Assembly: GCF_022539665.2 (NCBI RefSeq)
Contig: NC_081339.1
Location: 2,194,017-2,258,016, forward strand
Direction of reading: 5' to 3'
Length of the DNA: 64,000 nucleotides
DNA from: Daphnia carinata
Lineage: Eukaryota > Arthropoda > Branchiopoda > Diplostraca > Daphniidae
Both the position numbers and the translations under genes were made by a program. A model generated the notes under the pieces. That model was not told the DNA's origin. It saw only the letters and a list, made by a program, of their open reading frames with translations, and ran no database searches. Shown here piece after piece: positions 1-9,986 of the stretch. The first letter of the stretch is position 1; each line of letters opens with the position of its first letter.

Positions 1-254
1 ATGTGAACATTTCCTTATTTATGTCACAATGTCATTTTATGGACATATGCGTTATATTTTCAATTTTTGCTGTTCCCAATTATGGGAGAATGTTTCGTTG
101 TTAGACGACTTCATTGTTTACGGAACGATGCACTTTAATCTCATTTCATGGAGATTCTACAACTTTTAGTGCATTAATGATATTGAATAGTATACATGCA
201 TTGTACATCTAATTTGACATATTGAGTTATATATATTAATTTAATTTCATTTTG

Positions 255-316
255 ACTCTTCAGGCGATTGAACCCTTGATTTCTGGCGTGCGACGCCGAT
301 GCTCAACCATAGAGCC
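255..316 (-). repeat. Degenerate tRNA-like module, type A
   Basis: Read on the minus strand this stretch has a tRNA-style A box (TGGCTCTATGGTTGAGCATC) followed about 25 bases later by a B box (GGGTTCAATCGCC). The flanks do not form an acceptor stem, so I read it as a tRNA-derived repeat rather than a working tRNA gene. Two closely related copies lie at about 6290-6347 and 6636-6700; all three share the string AGCATCGGCG after the A box. It sits about 190 bases from a type-B module in the same orientation, an arrangement repeated at 6.3-6.5 kb. Confidence 0.5.
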
Positions 317-461
317 ATGAGTCTTATAATTTAGTTAACTATTTTTCCATGTCTTTTGAAGGAAATCTATTTGCACTTGGGAATGTCACCTATAAATACA
401 ATAGAGTAATTCATTTTTTGTACAAAGATATATTAACTACAGTGGGAACCATAACTCAATT

Positions 462-535
462 CTCTGGCACATAGGATCCAGACGTGACTCGAACTCTTGA
501 CTTTCGATTCCCGTAATCACACACTCTACCTCAGA
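462..535 (-). repeat. Degenerate tRNA-like module, type B
   Basis: On the minus strand there is an A box of the form TAGCTCTGAGGTAGAGTG and a B box GAGTTCGAGTCACG, the spacing of a tRNA body. The presumed acceptor arms do not pair. The A box resembles that of the module at about 6478-6540. This is a relic or a tRNA-derived SINE head, not a supported tRNA gene. It ends about 25 bases before the inverted-repeat element that starts at 561. Confidence 0.45.
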
Positions 536-560
536 GCTATTGGTATTACGTAATTTCCCG

Positions 561-2231
561 TAGCGTGCTAATACGCTACAGCGTAACGTAAAATAAGAAA
601 AAGTCGGGCTTATTTTTAAACCTAACTGTACATCAGATGGCCGTGCATGATAAGGTTATAATAATAGTATGTGGTATATCTTCATGCTATGATCTATATT
701 TACCAGGTATACCTTCCCATTAGCGTGATACATAATGATAGTAGTCTCTGTTAACGAAGTTGTGTCATAAGTATATCAATCAACCAACAGTAAAATAACA
801 AAACAAGCACGAAAGAAGCCACTACACCATTTCATATATGATCAAAATGCTTAAAATTTTTGGCATATTAATGTTCATTTTTTAGTTTTTGCGAAGTTGA
901 AAAAAAATTACCGGAAGTAACTGGAAGTAGACTATATCTCCAGAAATACTGGGCCCACAACAAAACGAATGTGATTTTCGTGATCCTCGTGAAATTTAAG
1001 GTGTGTCTGACCTATTTTGACCTGTTTTTGGCGAAAAGTCCAATTTGGCCAAAATCGCGATTTTTCCTGAACGTTCATTCAGTATAGTTCAGGGAAATTT
1101 GCGATTTTTGACGATTTTCGGGTATTTCCTACTGATACATGGATTCGACCCCAAATTTCACGAGGATTACGAAAATGTGGTTCTTTTTTCATTTAGACCA
1201 ACAGATAGTGAGTTATTAGGCATTTTCAAACCGGAAGTTGTACTGAAAGTTAAAATTTCGAAAATTTAAAAAAATGAACTATGTTCTCGTTCACAAGTTA
1301 CAAAAGATCTGCGTAGTTTCAAACGTAAACTATAGTAAATGAACATAACATGGCCTTTCAAAGTTCTTAAAGTTCAGTTTTCAGGTACGACCTGTATACC
1401 ACTTCAAATCACTACCACACACATAATAATTGAAGCAAATGTTTTAAAACCATCCCCTTAATTTTGTAGCCATTCATCCAGAATTAAGGGGATAGTTGAA
1501 CAGATATGGTTATTACCAGACAGAAGTAAATGGGTGATCTATTCTTGCAGAATATTAGCAAATAGCACATCTTCAAGAATGTCTCATAAATAAGTTACAA
1601 TTGATTCACAAAGTAATAAAATCATGCAACAAATCACAATATGTGCAAAGTACACAACAGAACACATCTGGTACTTGCAACTCCACTACTGGGTATGTTT
1701 ACTAATAAAAAAGAATAAGATTAACATGTTGTACATGTAAAAGTAGTAAATTATCATTCTTAATAATCCTGAAAATTGGCTTTTGGTTGTAAACACAAAA
1801 ACCATCAATTTTCACCAAATATCATGCACAGTTCTGCTAGTAACACTAGCTTTACCCAGAATGATACAACATGAGACCTGGTTTTCCAAAAGTATGTTAA
1901 TATTACCTCATTCTAAGCCCAAGTGCAACGGCTGACATTTCGTTTAGGTAATGAAGCAGTGCAATATTTGCACATCGATAACAAGGGTGGGTAAAAACAA
2001 CAAAAAAAACGATACCGTTCAGACGAGGGAAACTCAAATACACGTTGTCAACGTAAAAACAAAGTAAACAATGAGAATCACATGACAACAAAAAATAACA
2101 ATAGTTCCATTTCACACGCTAGAGGCTGATGAATCTGCAGCCCCATCTAGTGGAAATGCTGTTTGGCCAGGTTTTAAAATAAGCCCGACAAAATAAGCAT
2201 CGCACTAGCGCTGTAGCGTACTGGCGCGCTA
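561..2231. mobile_element. Non-autonomous DNA element with about 60 bp imperfect terminal inverted repeats
   Basis: The left end (561-622) starts TAGCGTGCTAATACGCTACA and continues to GTCGGGCTTATTTTTAAACC. The right end (2170-2231), reverse-complemented, starts TAGCGCGCCAGTACGCTACA and reaches GTCGGGCTTATTTTAAAACC. The two ends are clearly homologous over about 60 bases with scattered mismatches. No convincing target-site duplication could be read next to them. The interior is AT-rich with only short ORFs, so it is probably a transposase-dependent passenger. A detached copy of the right end lies at 9241-9270. Confidence 0.55.
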
Positions 2232-2389
2232 GTAATGGTTTCGATTCGCACACACTAATATTATATTTTAGATTACTCCAAAACTATATGCTATACGTAA
2301 AAACAAATTCCATTTTCGTGTTCCTTGGTTAATTTTGAATCAGAATCATCTATAGTTATCTATATTTAATGCTATTGTTTTTTAATAGG

Positions 2390-2763
2390 AAAAAATTTTA
2401 AGCCCGACAATATAAGCCCGGGCTTATTTTTTAACCCAACCTTTACCGTTTTTTTACGTTTTATTCAAAAACTATGAGTCCCACGAGAAAACAACTCTCA
2501 TATTCGTGATGCCCGTTCAATTCTGCATCGAAACCATGTATTTAAAGCGAAATCTAAAATTTTGCCAAAACTGAAGAAGTAAGAGCCTTCTCATTTTTCC
2601 AATTTTCTTCAAAATCCTAGATTTCATTAAAAATACATTATTCCGATTCGAAATTGATCGCTGATCACGAAAATGGATTATTTTTTTATACCAGGCTTCT
2701 AGTTTTTGAATTAACTGTAAAAAACCAGAAAGTCTGGCTTATTTAGTCGGGCTTAGAATTTTT
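2390..2763. mobile_element. Short inverted-repeat element (MITE-like) with AAGCCCGAC ends
   Basis: The left end reads AAAAAATTTTAAGCCCGACA and the reverse complement of the right end reads AAAAAATTCTAAGCCCGACT; both continue into AATAAGCC-like sequence. The roughly 370 bp between them has no coding potential. The same GTCGGGCTTATT motif appears inside the ends of the 561-2231 element and in the palindrome at 9389-9490, so these are likely related families. The element abuts the outer edge of the big foldback palindrome. Confidence 0.45.
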
Positions 2764-2874
2764 TTTGGTCAGTGTATGTAGAGAATTAACTAGAAACGTG
2801 ACCGTTAGATGGCGATAGCAGTAAAACAGGAAATCAAGGCCAATATTTTTTGTTTTTATTTTGGGTAAAACTAT

Positions 2875-3981
2875 TGGCGAATTCCAATGGGTGCCCTAGA
2901 GTTGACCTAGGGCAATTTTTTGCCCTAAGTATGTTCCAATGGGCTGACGGGGCAACTTTTTTTCAGAGCAACCCTGGGTTTTTGTGTTCCAATGGCTGCC
3001 CCAAATTTTTAGAGTTGCCCTAAAACTGCCCTTTCGGGCGCTCGCAAAAACTGACTTTTTTTTCAGTTTTTCAAACCCTGAACGGGGCACTTCCTAGCAG
3101 ACGAATTTTTTACTTTTTTGCAGACGAATTCGTTGTTGTTAGCAGTTAGTCTTGTTTATGCTGTATTATTTTGTTTTACATAACTTGTTTTATAGTGAGG
3201 AGACTTTTGCAACAACGAGTGTACCGATTAAAAAAAATGAGGATGGATTAAGTGTCCTACGTCAGGTAAAGTATTTCTCATTGAATAGACTTTTTTTTAA
3301 TTTAGTAAGTTGCAGCAGTGATTTTGGAACGATCTTGGCTGGTTTTCGCTCCCCATATGCCTATATAGTTAATAATCAAGCGCTAAATTAAGCCATATCG
3401 ACGTTGTTACAGTAAAAAATGGTTTGAAATCACCAGGTAGGGTATTATTTACATGTTAACATACCAAGCACCGATTAACTTCAGTTATTTATAATATTAC
3501 AGGATACCATTTGTAGCAATAACCACGGAAGCTGTACCGCTAAAACTAAAATGCAATAATTATGATGGTCTTTAATGCAGTTTAATACAAATAAAGAAAA
3601 TATTTTACTATTTGTTTTGTATTGTTTTTTTTCTACATTAAGGATTACAATCATACATAGTTACGGATGAAAATTTTATTAATAATATCTCCAAATAAAT
3701 ATAAAAAGGGGTGGGTGGAAATGGGACATAGGAACACAAATAATGGCATCACAACTCTACAACCACTACACACACTACACACAAAAACTATAACCTACAC
3801 TTTCAACACCTGCCATTTTTTGTTTACAAATGTGCGGTAAAAGAGCGTCTGCTTGCACCCAGTCAAAAAATGTATTCCAATGGACTCAAAACCTGGCACT
3901 GCCCCGGCTAGTGCATGACGTCATGGCTAGGTTTCTGACTGCCCTAACCCTACTCTGTAGGGCAGCCATTGGAAATCGCCA
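2875..3981. mobile_element. Nested 1.1 kb terminal-inverted-repeat element in the left arm
   Basis: The left end is TGGCGAATTCCAATGGGTGC and the reverse complement of the right end is TGGCGATTTCCAATGGCTGC; about 22 of the first 24 bases match. TAT flanks both ends (2872-2874 and 3982-3984), consistent with a 3 bp target-site duplication as in PIF/Harbinger-like elements. The motif TTCCAATGG recurs as subterminal direct repeats near 2935, 2984 and 3892. The opposite arm lacks the element. Inside, short ORFs are present (for example 3152-3391) but none is recognisable as a transposase, so I call it non-autonomous. Confidence 0.65.
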
Positions 3982-4182
3982 TATGACAATCCGTTTTACA
4001 TAAAAAAAAAAAATGGCGGGAAAAAAAAATCGCACTTTTTTCTTTTTTTCCGACACGTAGCCATCTACCGCTCAGACTCATTATTACTGGCGTAGGCAAT
4101 TTCAGTCCATTGGATGCCATTCGCAGTTAGTTCAGTAGCGTGGATGGAGAGAATAACGCGTGGCTGGAGGAACAATTGAAAA

Positions 4183-4914
4183 ATGGATAAGATAATACAA
4201 AAAAAGGATGGTAAGTATAAACATTATAATATTGGTTTTCAATTATTAATTATTGTTTATTAGATCAAATTATGAAGCTGCAGGCCCAATTATTGGAACA
4301 ACACAAAATATTAGATAACAGCAAAGCTAAGGATGGTAAGGCCTAATACATAATGATTCTATTTATTTGCTTTTATTCATTTGTGTTTTGTAGCTCAAAT
4401 TTTGAGTCTACAAGCTCAGCTAGGGGAAAAGAACAAATTGGAACGGAACAGTTTCCAAACAGTGAAGGAGGTTTTTCCAAACTCAAACCTAACTGAACAT
4501 GAGGATGAATTGGCATTAGGCGAACACAGTCAGGTACCTAAACTTTTCAAATAAGAATTCAAAATAAGTATAGAATTTTAACAAACAATTATTTATTGTT
4601 TAGTTATTCAGTCTACCACCTGACAGTGTGTTAAATTTAAATTCTGTTAGTGCTGCACAAAAAGAATCATTAGTAATAAGCCCATGCAGTGAAGGAAGTG
4701 AACAATTGTGGGACCGTATTTGGGCCGAAAATGGGTGTGGTACGGAAACTAAGATATGGCACAAGTTCAACATGAAACATGGATTAGGTACTTTTCGGTT
4801 TTATGTCTATTGAAAAAGTATTTTTAATGCTATTATTTTGCATTCACAGAATTTAATGGGGGATCAAATCAAGTCTGGAAGTGTTACAGGATGGAAGAGT
4901 CAGCCTACAGATGA
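4183..4914 (+). CDS. Five-exon hypothetical protein in the left arm of the foldback (162 aa)
   Basis: Exons 4183-4210, 4264-4335, 4394-4533, 4604-4787 and 4850-4914 join with GT-AG introns of 53-70 bp. All phases agree and the frame is open to TGA, giving 162 residues. I do not recognise the family. Residues 8-45 look like a coiled coil built from a repeated unit (QIMKLQAQL, then QILSLQAQL). The C-terminal half is conserved-looking, with WDRIWAENG and a run ending VWKCYRMEESAYR. The same gene, equally open, is present in the right arm on the other strand. Downstream (about 5050-5245) further exon-like sequence is open but does not connect cleanly. It could be a captured host gene or a transposon-encoded protein. 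The start is the first ATG in frame with the splice chain. Confidence 0.5.
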
Positions 4915-5759
4915 AAATACACTGAGAGTGCATTACCATTAAGGTATGAGGTAAAGTAATAGAGTATGCACATTGTCTAATGTGTTTATTTTATTAACAA
5001 TTCAAAAGATTAATCCTAGTTTCAGCCAAACATGAAATAATCCAGAGAAGTACCATCTTGTGTTAATAAATCCAGTACAACAGCAATCCTTTATAGTTCT
5101 GTCACAGCTAGAAACCTTAAATAATTCTGCTTCTCTGTCTAAAGAACAACTTGTCCTTTACGTTCAGAGTGTTGGGGAAACTGGGTACTTAAATGGCCCT
5201 AAAGATGTTTTAATTTTGCTGCCATTGCAGAGATGAACATCATACATGGACTCTTTAGGTATGAAAGGATTTTTCTTCAAATAATTTTGAATTTATGACG
5301 AAGAATTTCTCCTCCCATTTTTGCCAACCAGGTCTAATCTACCAAAAAAAATTTTATCCAATAGGAAAGGATTTTCATGTACTGGGAACACAACTATCAA
5401 CAATGCAACATTGTACAGGTGCTAGTTTATCATTCAAGAGCCTTATACAAGGATGTTAATCTGCAATTTGTATGTCCTTCCCCAAGCTTCCACCAGAAGT
5501 TGAATCTATGAGTCATGTGAGTTACATGATCAACAGTTGATATGTTTAACGGTGTTGTTTTTCTTTTCTCAATATAGGTTAATAGTAACATTGGATCTGA
5601 AAAAATTCTTGGTTGGGGCAAGACACTGAATAAATTGTATTGATTGGATGGATGACATGACATGACATTTCTATACTTAATTCGGATTCCCCAGACGGTA
5701 TTTGATATTAAAAAAATTGAAGTGCATATCTGGGCTCCCTTCTTTTCTGAAGCCCCGTT

Positions 5760-6075
5760 TCCCCTTGACTCGTAATAAGCCCGTAGGGGGTCATGCCCCT
5801 ACTGTACGGTATATATAAAAACAACATATACCGAGGTTTGGAGGGCTCTGGCCGGAAAGGGGACGTGGGGTGCCGCTTAGTCCGATGATGTGTTCACGGA
5901 GGGCGATGTGGCTACCCACATATCCGAACTAAAGGTTAATCGCTCCTGTAAAAATGTTCCAAATCTTCAGCTCTTCTTCCGGCTTCTCTTAGCCAATCAC
6001 CGGGTAATCTCCCCGGTGGGTCAACAAGGCAGTGTCTCCCCCTGCCTGGGTTGACGGCAACTTTTGAAAGGGCTA
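5760..6075. repeat. GC-rich, hairpin-forming segment of the left arm
   Basis: This part of the arm is markedly more GC-rich than its AT-rich surroundings. It has several short inverted repeats: CGGTATAT / ATATACCG around 5818-5847, ACCGGG..CCCGGT around 6000-6018, and GGCAG..CTGCC with GGTCAAC..GTTGAC around 6018-6057. It is followed by AATAAA-type motifs near 6128. No long ORF is present. The mirror copy is at about 7003-7318. It may be a structured RNA or an untranslated end of the element. Confidence 0.35.
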
Positions 6076-6289
6076 TTGTGCCTTTTTAAAGTTGCAAAAA
6101 TAATTGTAATGTGCAGAGAATTGTCAATAAATTTTTTTAATAAAATTTTTTTGCAAAATTTATTGCCTTCATTGTCTGTGTTCACACATTTTATTTAGCT
6201 TTCTCAATTCTCGTTTATTGTTTATGCCACGTTTAATGGTAAGCATTGTTCCCTGTAAGCATAGTTTATCTGTAAGCATTCAATTATTA

Positions 6290-6347
6290 TCCAGGGATCG
6301 AACCCTAGATGTTAGGCATTCCGCGCCGATGCTTTACCAATGAGCCA
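6290..6347 (-). repeat. Degenerate tRNA-like module, type A (spacer copy)
   Basis: On the minus strand: A box TGGCTCATTGGTAAAGCATC, then GGCG, then B box AGGGTTCGATCCCTGG. It lies in the unique spacer of the foldback. Closest relatives are at 255-316 and 6636-6700. No paired acceptor stem is visible. Confidence 0.5.
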
Positions 6348-6477
6348 TTAATCATATGATGTTAAGTTGGTTTTTTTCTAGTCACTTGCGGACTTGCATT
6401 TACACTTTGAATAAAACTGAAATGCAATACTGCAATATTATTTTCTCCATTTAGATGTAAATTTTTATACATCTAGT

Positions 6478-6540
6478 AAGGTTTGAACCCGGTGTAACAG
6501 CTATCGCAGCTGAATGCTCTACCACAGAGCTATGGACATT
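6478..6540 (-). repeat. Degenerate tRNA-like module, type B (tRNA-Cys-like)
   Basis: On the minus strand: A box ATAGCTCTGTGGTAGAGCAT, an anticodon-arm-like stem CAGCT..AGCTG, and B box CCGGGTTCAAACC. Overall it resembles a tRNA-Cys body, but the anticodon loop and acceptor stem are not intact. It lies about 190 bases from a type-A module in the same orientation, exactly as at 255-535. Confidence 0.5.
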
Positions 6541-6635
6541 ATAAAGTCAATACAAAGATAAACATATAGTTGTGAAAGACTGCATAAACATCCTAGACGA
6601 TAACCTATGATATGCGATAATTAAAATTTTAGATA

Positions 6636-6700
6636 TATCTCGTGGCTCAATGTTAGAGCATCGGCGTTGCACGCTGAATGTCTGAGGATCGATTCCCATG
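6636..6700 (+). repeat. Degenerate tRNA-like module, type A (opposite orientation)
   Basis: Plus-strand A box GTGGCTCAATGTTAGAGCAT followed by CGGCGTTGCACGCTG and B box GGATCGATTCCC. It is clearly related to the modules at 255-316 and 6290-6347, but inverted relative to them. No acceptor-stem pairing is visible. Confidence 0.45.
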
Positions 6701-7002
6701 TCAGTAAAACAATATACAAGATTACTTCAGAAAATATCAAGGTATTACTCGTGGTTCCTTGTCTAAGTTCATGAATTCAAAAAGTGTAATAAATAATAAT
6801 TGAATACTTACAGATAAACGATACAACGGAGGCAAAAACAATGAAATTGAATTGCGCAAGCTGAATAAAAAAAAAGTTGATAAATGTAATGTGTGAACAC
6901 AGACAATGAAGGCAATAAATTTTGCAAAAAAATTTTATAAAAAAAATTTATTGACAATTCTCTGCACATTACAATTATTTTTGCAACTTTAAAAAGGCAC
7001 AA

Positions 7003-7318
7003 TAGCCCTTTCAAAAGTTGCCGTCAACCCAGGCAGGGGGAGACACTGCCTTGTTGACCCACCGGGGAGATTACCCGGTGATTGGCTAAGAGAAGCCGGA
7101 AGAAGAGCTGAAGATTTGGAACATTTTTACAGGAGCGATTAACCTTTAGTTCAGATATGTGGGTAGCCACATCGCCCTCCGTGAACACATCATCGGACTA
7201 AGCGGCACCCCACGTCCCCTTTCCGGCCAGAGCCCTCCAAACCTCGGTATATGTTGTTTTTATATATACCGTACAGTAGGGGCATGACCCCCTACGGGCT
7301 TATTACGAGTCAAGGGGA
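7003..7318. repeat. GC-rich hairpin segment of the right arm
   Basis: This is the mirror image of 5760-6075, with the same short inverted repeats and very few differences. One visible difference is TATCTGAAC on the arm-normalised strand here against TATCCGAAC on the left. Confidence 0.35.
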
Positions 7319-8161
7319 AACGGGGCTTCAGAAAAGAAGGGAGCCCAGATATGCACTTCAATTTTTTTAATATCAAATACCGTCTGGGGAATCCGAATTA
7401 AGTATAGAAATGTCATGTCATGTCATCCATCCAATCAATACAATTTATTCAGTGTCTTGCCCCAACCAAGAATTTTTTCAGATCCAATGTTACTATTAAC
7501 CTATATTGAGAAAAGAAAAACAACACCGTTAAACATATCAACTGTTGATCATGTAACTCACATGACTCATAGATTCAACTTCTGGTGGAAGCTTGGGGAA
7601 GGACATACAAATTGCAGATTAACATCCTTGTATAAGGCTCTTGAATGATAAACTAGCACCTGTACAATGTTGCATTGTTGATAGTTGTGTTCCCAGTACA
7701 TGAAAATCCTTTCCTATTGGATAAAATTTTTTTTGGTAGATTAGACCTGGTTGGCAAAAAGGAGGAGAAATTCTTCGTCATAAATTCAAAATTATTTGAA
7801 GAAAAATCCTTTCATACCTAAAGAGTCCATGTATGATGTTCATCTCTGCAATGGCAGCAAAATTAAAACATCTTTAGGGCCATTTAAGTACCCAGTTTCC
7901 CCAACACTCTGAACGTAAAGGACAAGTTGTTCTTTAGACAGAGAAGCAGAATTATTTAAGGTTTCTAGCTGTGACAGAACTATAAAGGATTGCTGTTGTA
8001 CTGGATTTATTAACACAAGATGGTACTTCTCTGGATTATTTCATGTTTGGCTGAAACTAGGATTAATCTTTTGAATTGTTAATAAAATAAACACATTAGA
8101 CAATGTGCATACTCTATTACTTTACCTCATACCTTAATGGTAATGCACTCTCAGTGTATTT

Positions 8162-8893
8162 TCATCTGTAGGCTGACTCTTCCATCCTGTAACACTTCCA
8201 GACTTGATTTGATCCCCCATTAAATTCTGTGAATGCAAAATAATAGCATTAAAAATACTTTTTCAATAGACATAAAACCGAAAAGTACCTAATCCATGTT
8301 TCATGTTGAACTTGTGCCATATCTTAGTTTCCGTACCACACCCATTTTCGGCCCAAATACGGTCCCACAATTGTTCACTTCCTTCACTGCATGGGCTTAT
8401 TACTAATGATTCTTTTTGTGCAGCACTAACAGAATTTAAATTTAACACACTGTCAGGTGGTAGACTGAATAACTAAACAATAAATAATTGTTTGTTAAAA
8501 TTCTATACTTATTTTGAATTCTTATTTGAAAAGTTTAGGTACCTGACTGTGTTCGCCTAATGCCAATTCATCCTCATGTTCAGTTAGGTTTGAGTTTGGA
8601 AAAACCTCCTTCACTGTTTGGAAACTGTTCCGTTCCAATTTGTTCTTTTCCCCTAGCTGAGCTTGTAGACTCAAAATTTGAGCTACAAAACACAAATGAA
8701 TAAAAGCAAATAAATAGAATCATTATGTATTAGGCCTTACCATCCTTAGCTTTGCTGTTATCTAATATTTTGTGCTGTTGCAATAATTGAGCCTGCAGGT
8801 CCATAATTTGATCTAATAAACAATAATTAATAATTCAAAACAAATATAATAATGTTTATACTTACCATCCTTTTTTTGTATTATCTTATCCAT
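8162..8893 (-). CDS. Five-exon hypothetical protein in the right arm of the foldback
   Basis: This is the inverted copy of the 4183-4914 gene: start ATG at 8893-8891, second exon beginning at 8812, stop at 8164-8162. The splice sites and frame are preserved. The exons equivalent to 4604-4787 are identical at protein level. The second exon differs by about six bases in thirty, changing K to D and E to Q in the first coiled-coil repeat while staying open. I cannot name the function. Two intact copies in opposite arms suggest recent duplication, gene conversion between arms, or both. Confidence 0.5.
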
Positions 8894-9240
8894 TTTTCAA
8901 TTGTTCCTCCATCCACGCGTTATTCTCCATCCACGCTACTGAACTAACTGCGAATGGCATCCAATGGACTGAAATTGCCTACGCCAGTAATAATGAGTCT
9001 GAGCGGTAGATGGCTACGTGTCGGAAAAAAAGAAAAAAGTGCGATTTTTTATTTTTTTTCCGCCATTTTTTTTTTTTTTTATGTAAAACGGATTGCTATA
9101 TTGCCATAGCCATATAGTTTTACCGATTAAAAAAATAAAAATATCGGCATTTATTTTTGTTTTACTGCTATTGCCACCTACCGGTCACATTTCCAGTTAA
9201 TGCTCTACATACACTCACCAAATATTTGTCCTGCATCAAC

Positions 9241-9270
9241 GCTAGCGCTGTAGCGTACTGGCGCGCTAGC
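9241..9270. repeat. Orphan end of the 561-2231 element family
   Basis: This stretch carries TAGCGCTGTAGCGTACTGGC followed by GCGCTAG, matching the right terminus of the element at 561-2231 in the same orientation. No partner end is visible nearby, so it is a truncated or solo end next to the outer edge of the foldback right arm. Confidence 0.45.
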
Positions 9271-9388
9271 ATTGCGTCAAATATTCGGTTTATTTCAAAA
9301 ACGATTAACTTAGTGAAAAAAATAGCTATTTTTCCGGAATCAGCATCCAATTTTGAATATATCCTGTGATATTCAACGGATTCCGATG

Positions 9389-9490
9389 AGTGTCAGTTTT
9401 TGCAGAAAAAAATTTTAAGCCCGACCGAGAAAAGTCGGGCTTATTTAGTCGGGCTTAAAAAAATTTTTTTGCAAAAACAGTCACTCATCT
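9389..9490. repeat. Palindrome with GTCGGGCTT arms
   Basis: The arms GTTTTTGCAGAAAAAAATTT then TAAGCCCGAC, and GTCGGGCTT then AAAAAAATTTTTTTGC, are inverted copies around a short centre. It looks like a minimal member of the same family as the 2390-2763 element. Downstream, to the end of CTU1 at 9987, the sequence is AT-rich with one further GTCGGGCTTATTTTGTCGG motif near 9531 and no supported gene. Confidence 0.4.
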
Positions 9491-9986
9491 CATCAAAAAT
9501 CTCAGGAAAAATATAAAGTTGGTGGAAAAGTCGGGCTTATTTTGTCGGAGTTATTCTCAACCCCAATAATTTGACAAAAACAATATACCACTTTCGAATT
9601 CTATATAGCAATATTCATGCAGCAATTTTTTACGCTTTTTTGATCAATGCAGCAATTTAAAAAAATACATTAAATATTGTGCAGCAGCATGATTATGCTG
9701 TATTGTACTAGCACGCGAACATATCGAATGTAAACTCACCTTGAAGTTATTGCAGTTTAATGGATATATAAACCATCTTGAACGAATCCCTATCGGGATG
9801 TATAAAAACGGAGTAGCAAGTTTACGTTTTACTTATTTTGTATTAACTTTTTTTTCAATTCACGCAGTGAACTTTTGTTTGTCAATGGTGGAGGGACGGC
9901 AAAAGGGAGACGCACTGGTACCCAAACAGTGAACTCAACAGTCCAAATTGCCCTCAATCCAGGTCTTCCACATTAAACTAAACATG

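Larger units (their letters stand above)
2767..9222. mobile_element. Giant foldback (long inverted repeat) element
   Basis: The left arm (2767-2874 plus 3985-6190) is the reverse complement of the right arm (6888-9222). Within the arms, left and right coordinates sum to 13076-13078, so they align almost without gaps. Identity looks near complete over most of the 2.3 kb, with a few small indels and one divergent patch. The arms share the outer end GGT(C/G)AGTGTATGTAGAG, which may be a transposon terminus. The spacer (6191-6887) is unique and holds three tRNA-like modules. A 1.1 kb element is nested in the left arm only, showing that the palindrome is older than that insertion. It resembles foldback-type DNA transposons in shape. 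Family assignment is not possible from what I can see, and a recent inverted duplication remains an alternative. Confidence 0.75.

Noticed and set aside
462-535. A functional tRNA gene
   Set aside because: A and B boxes are present but the acceptor stem does not pair; the same holds for the four other modules.
5430-5663. 77-codon ORF starting MSCHPSNQYN, identical to one at 7415-7648
   Set aside because: The duplication is explained by the palindrome; the opposite strand carries exon-like sequence of the arm gene, so this ORF is probably its shadow.
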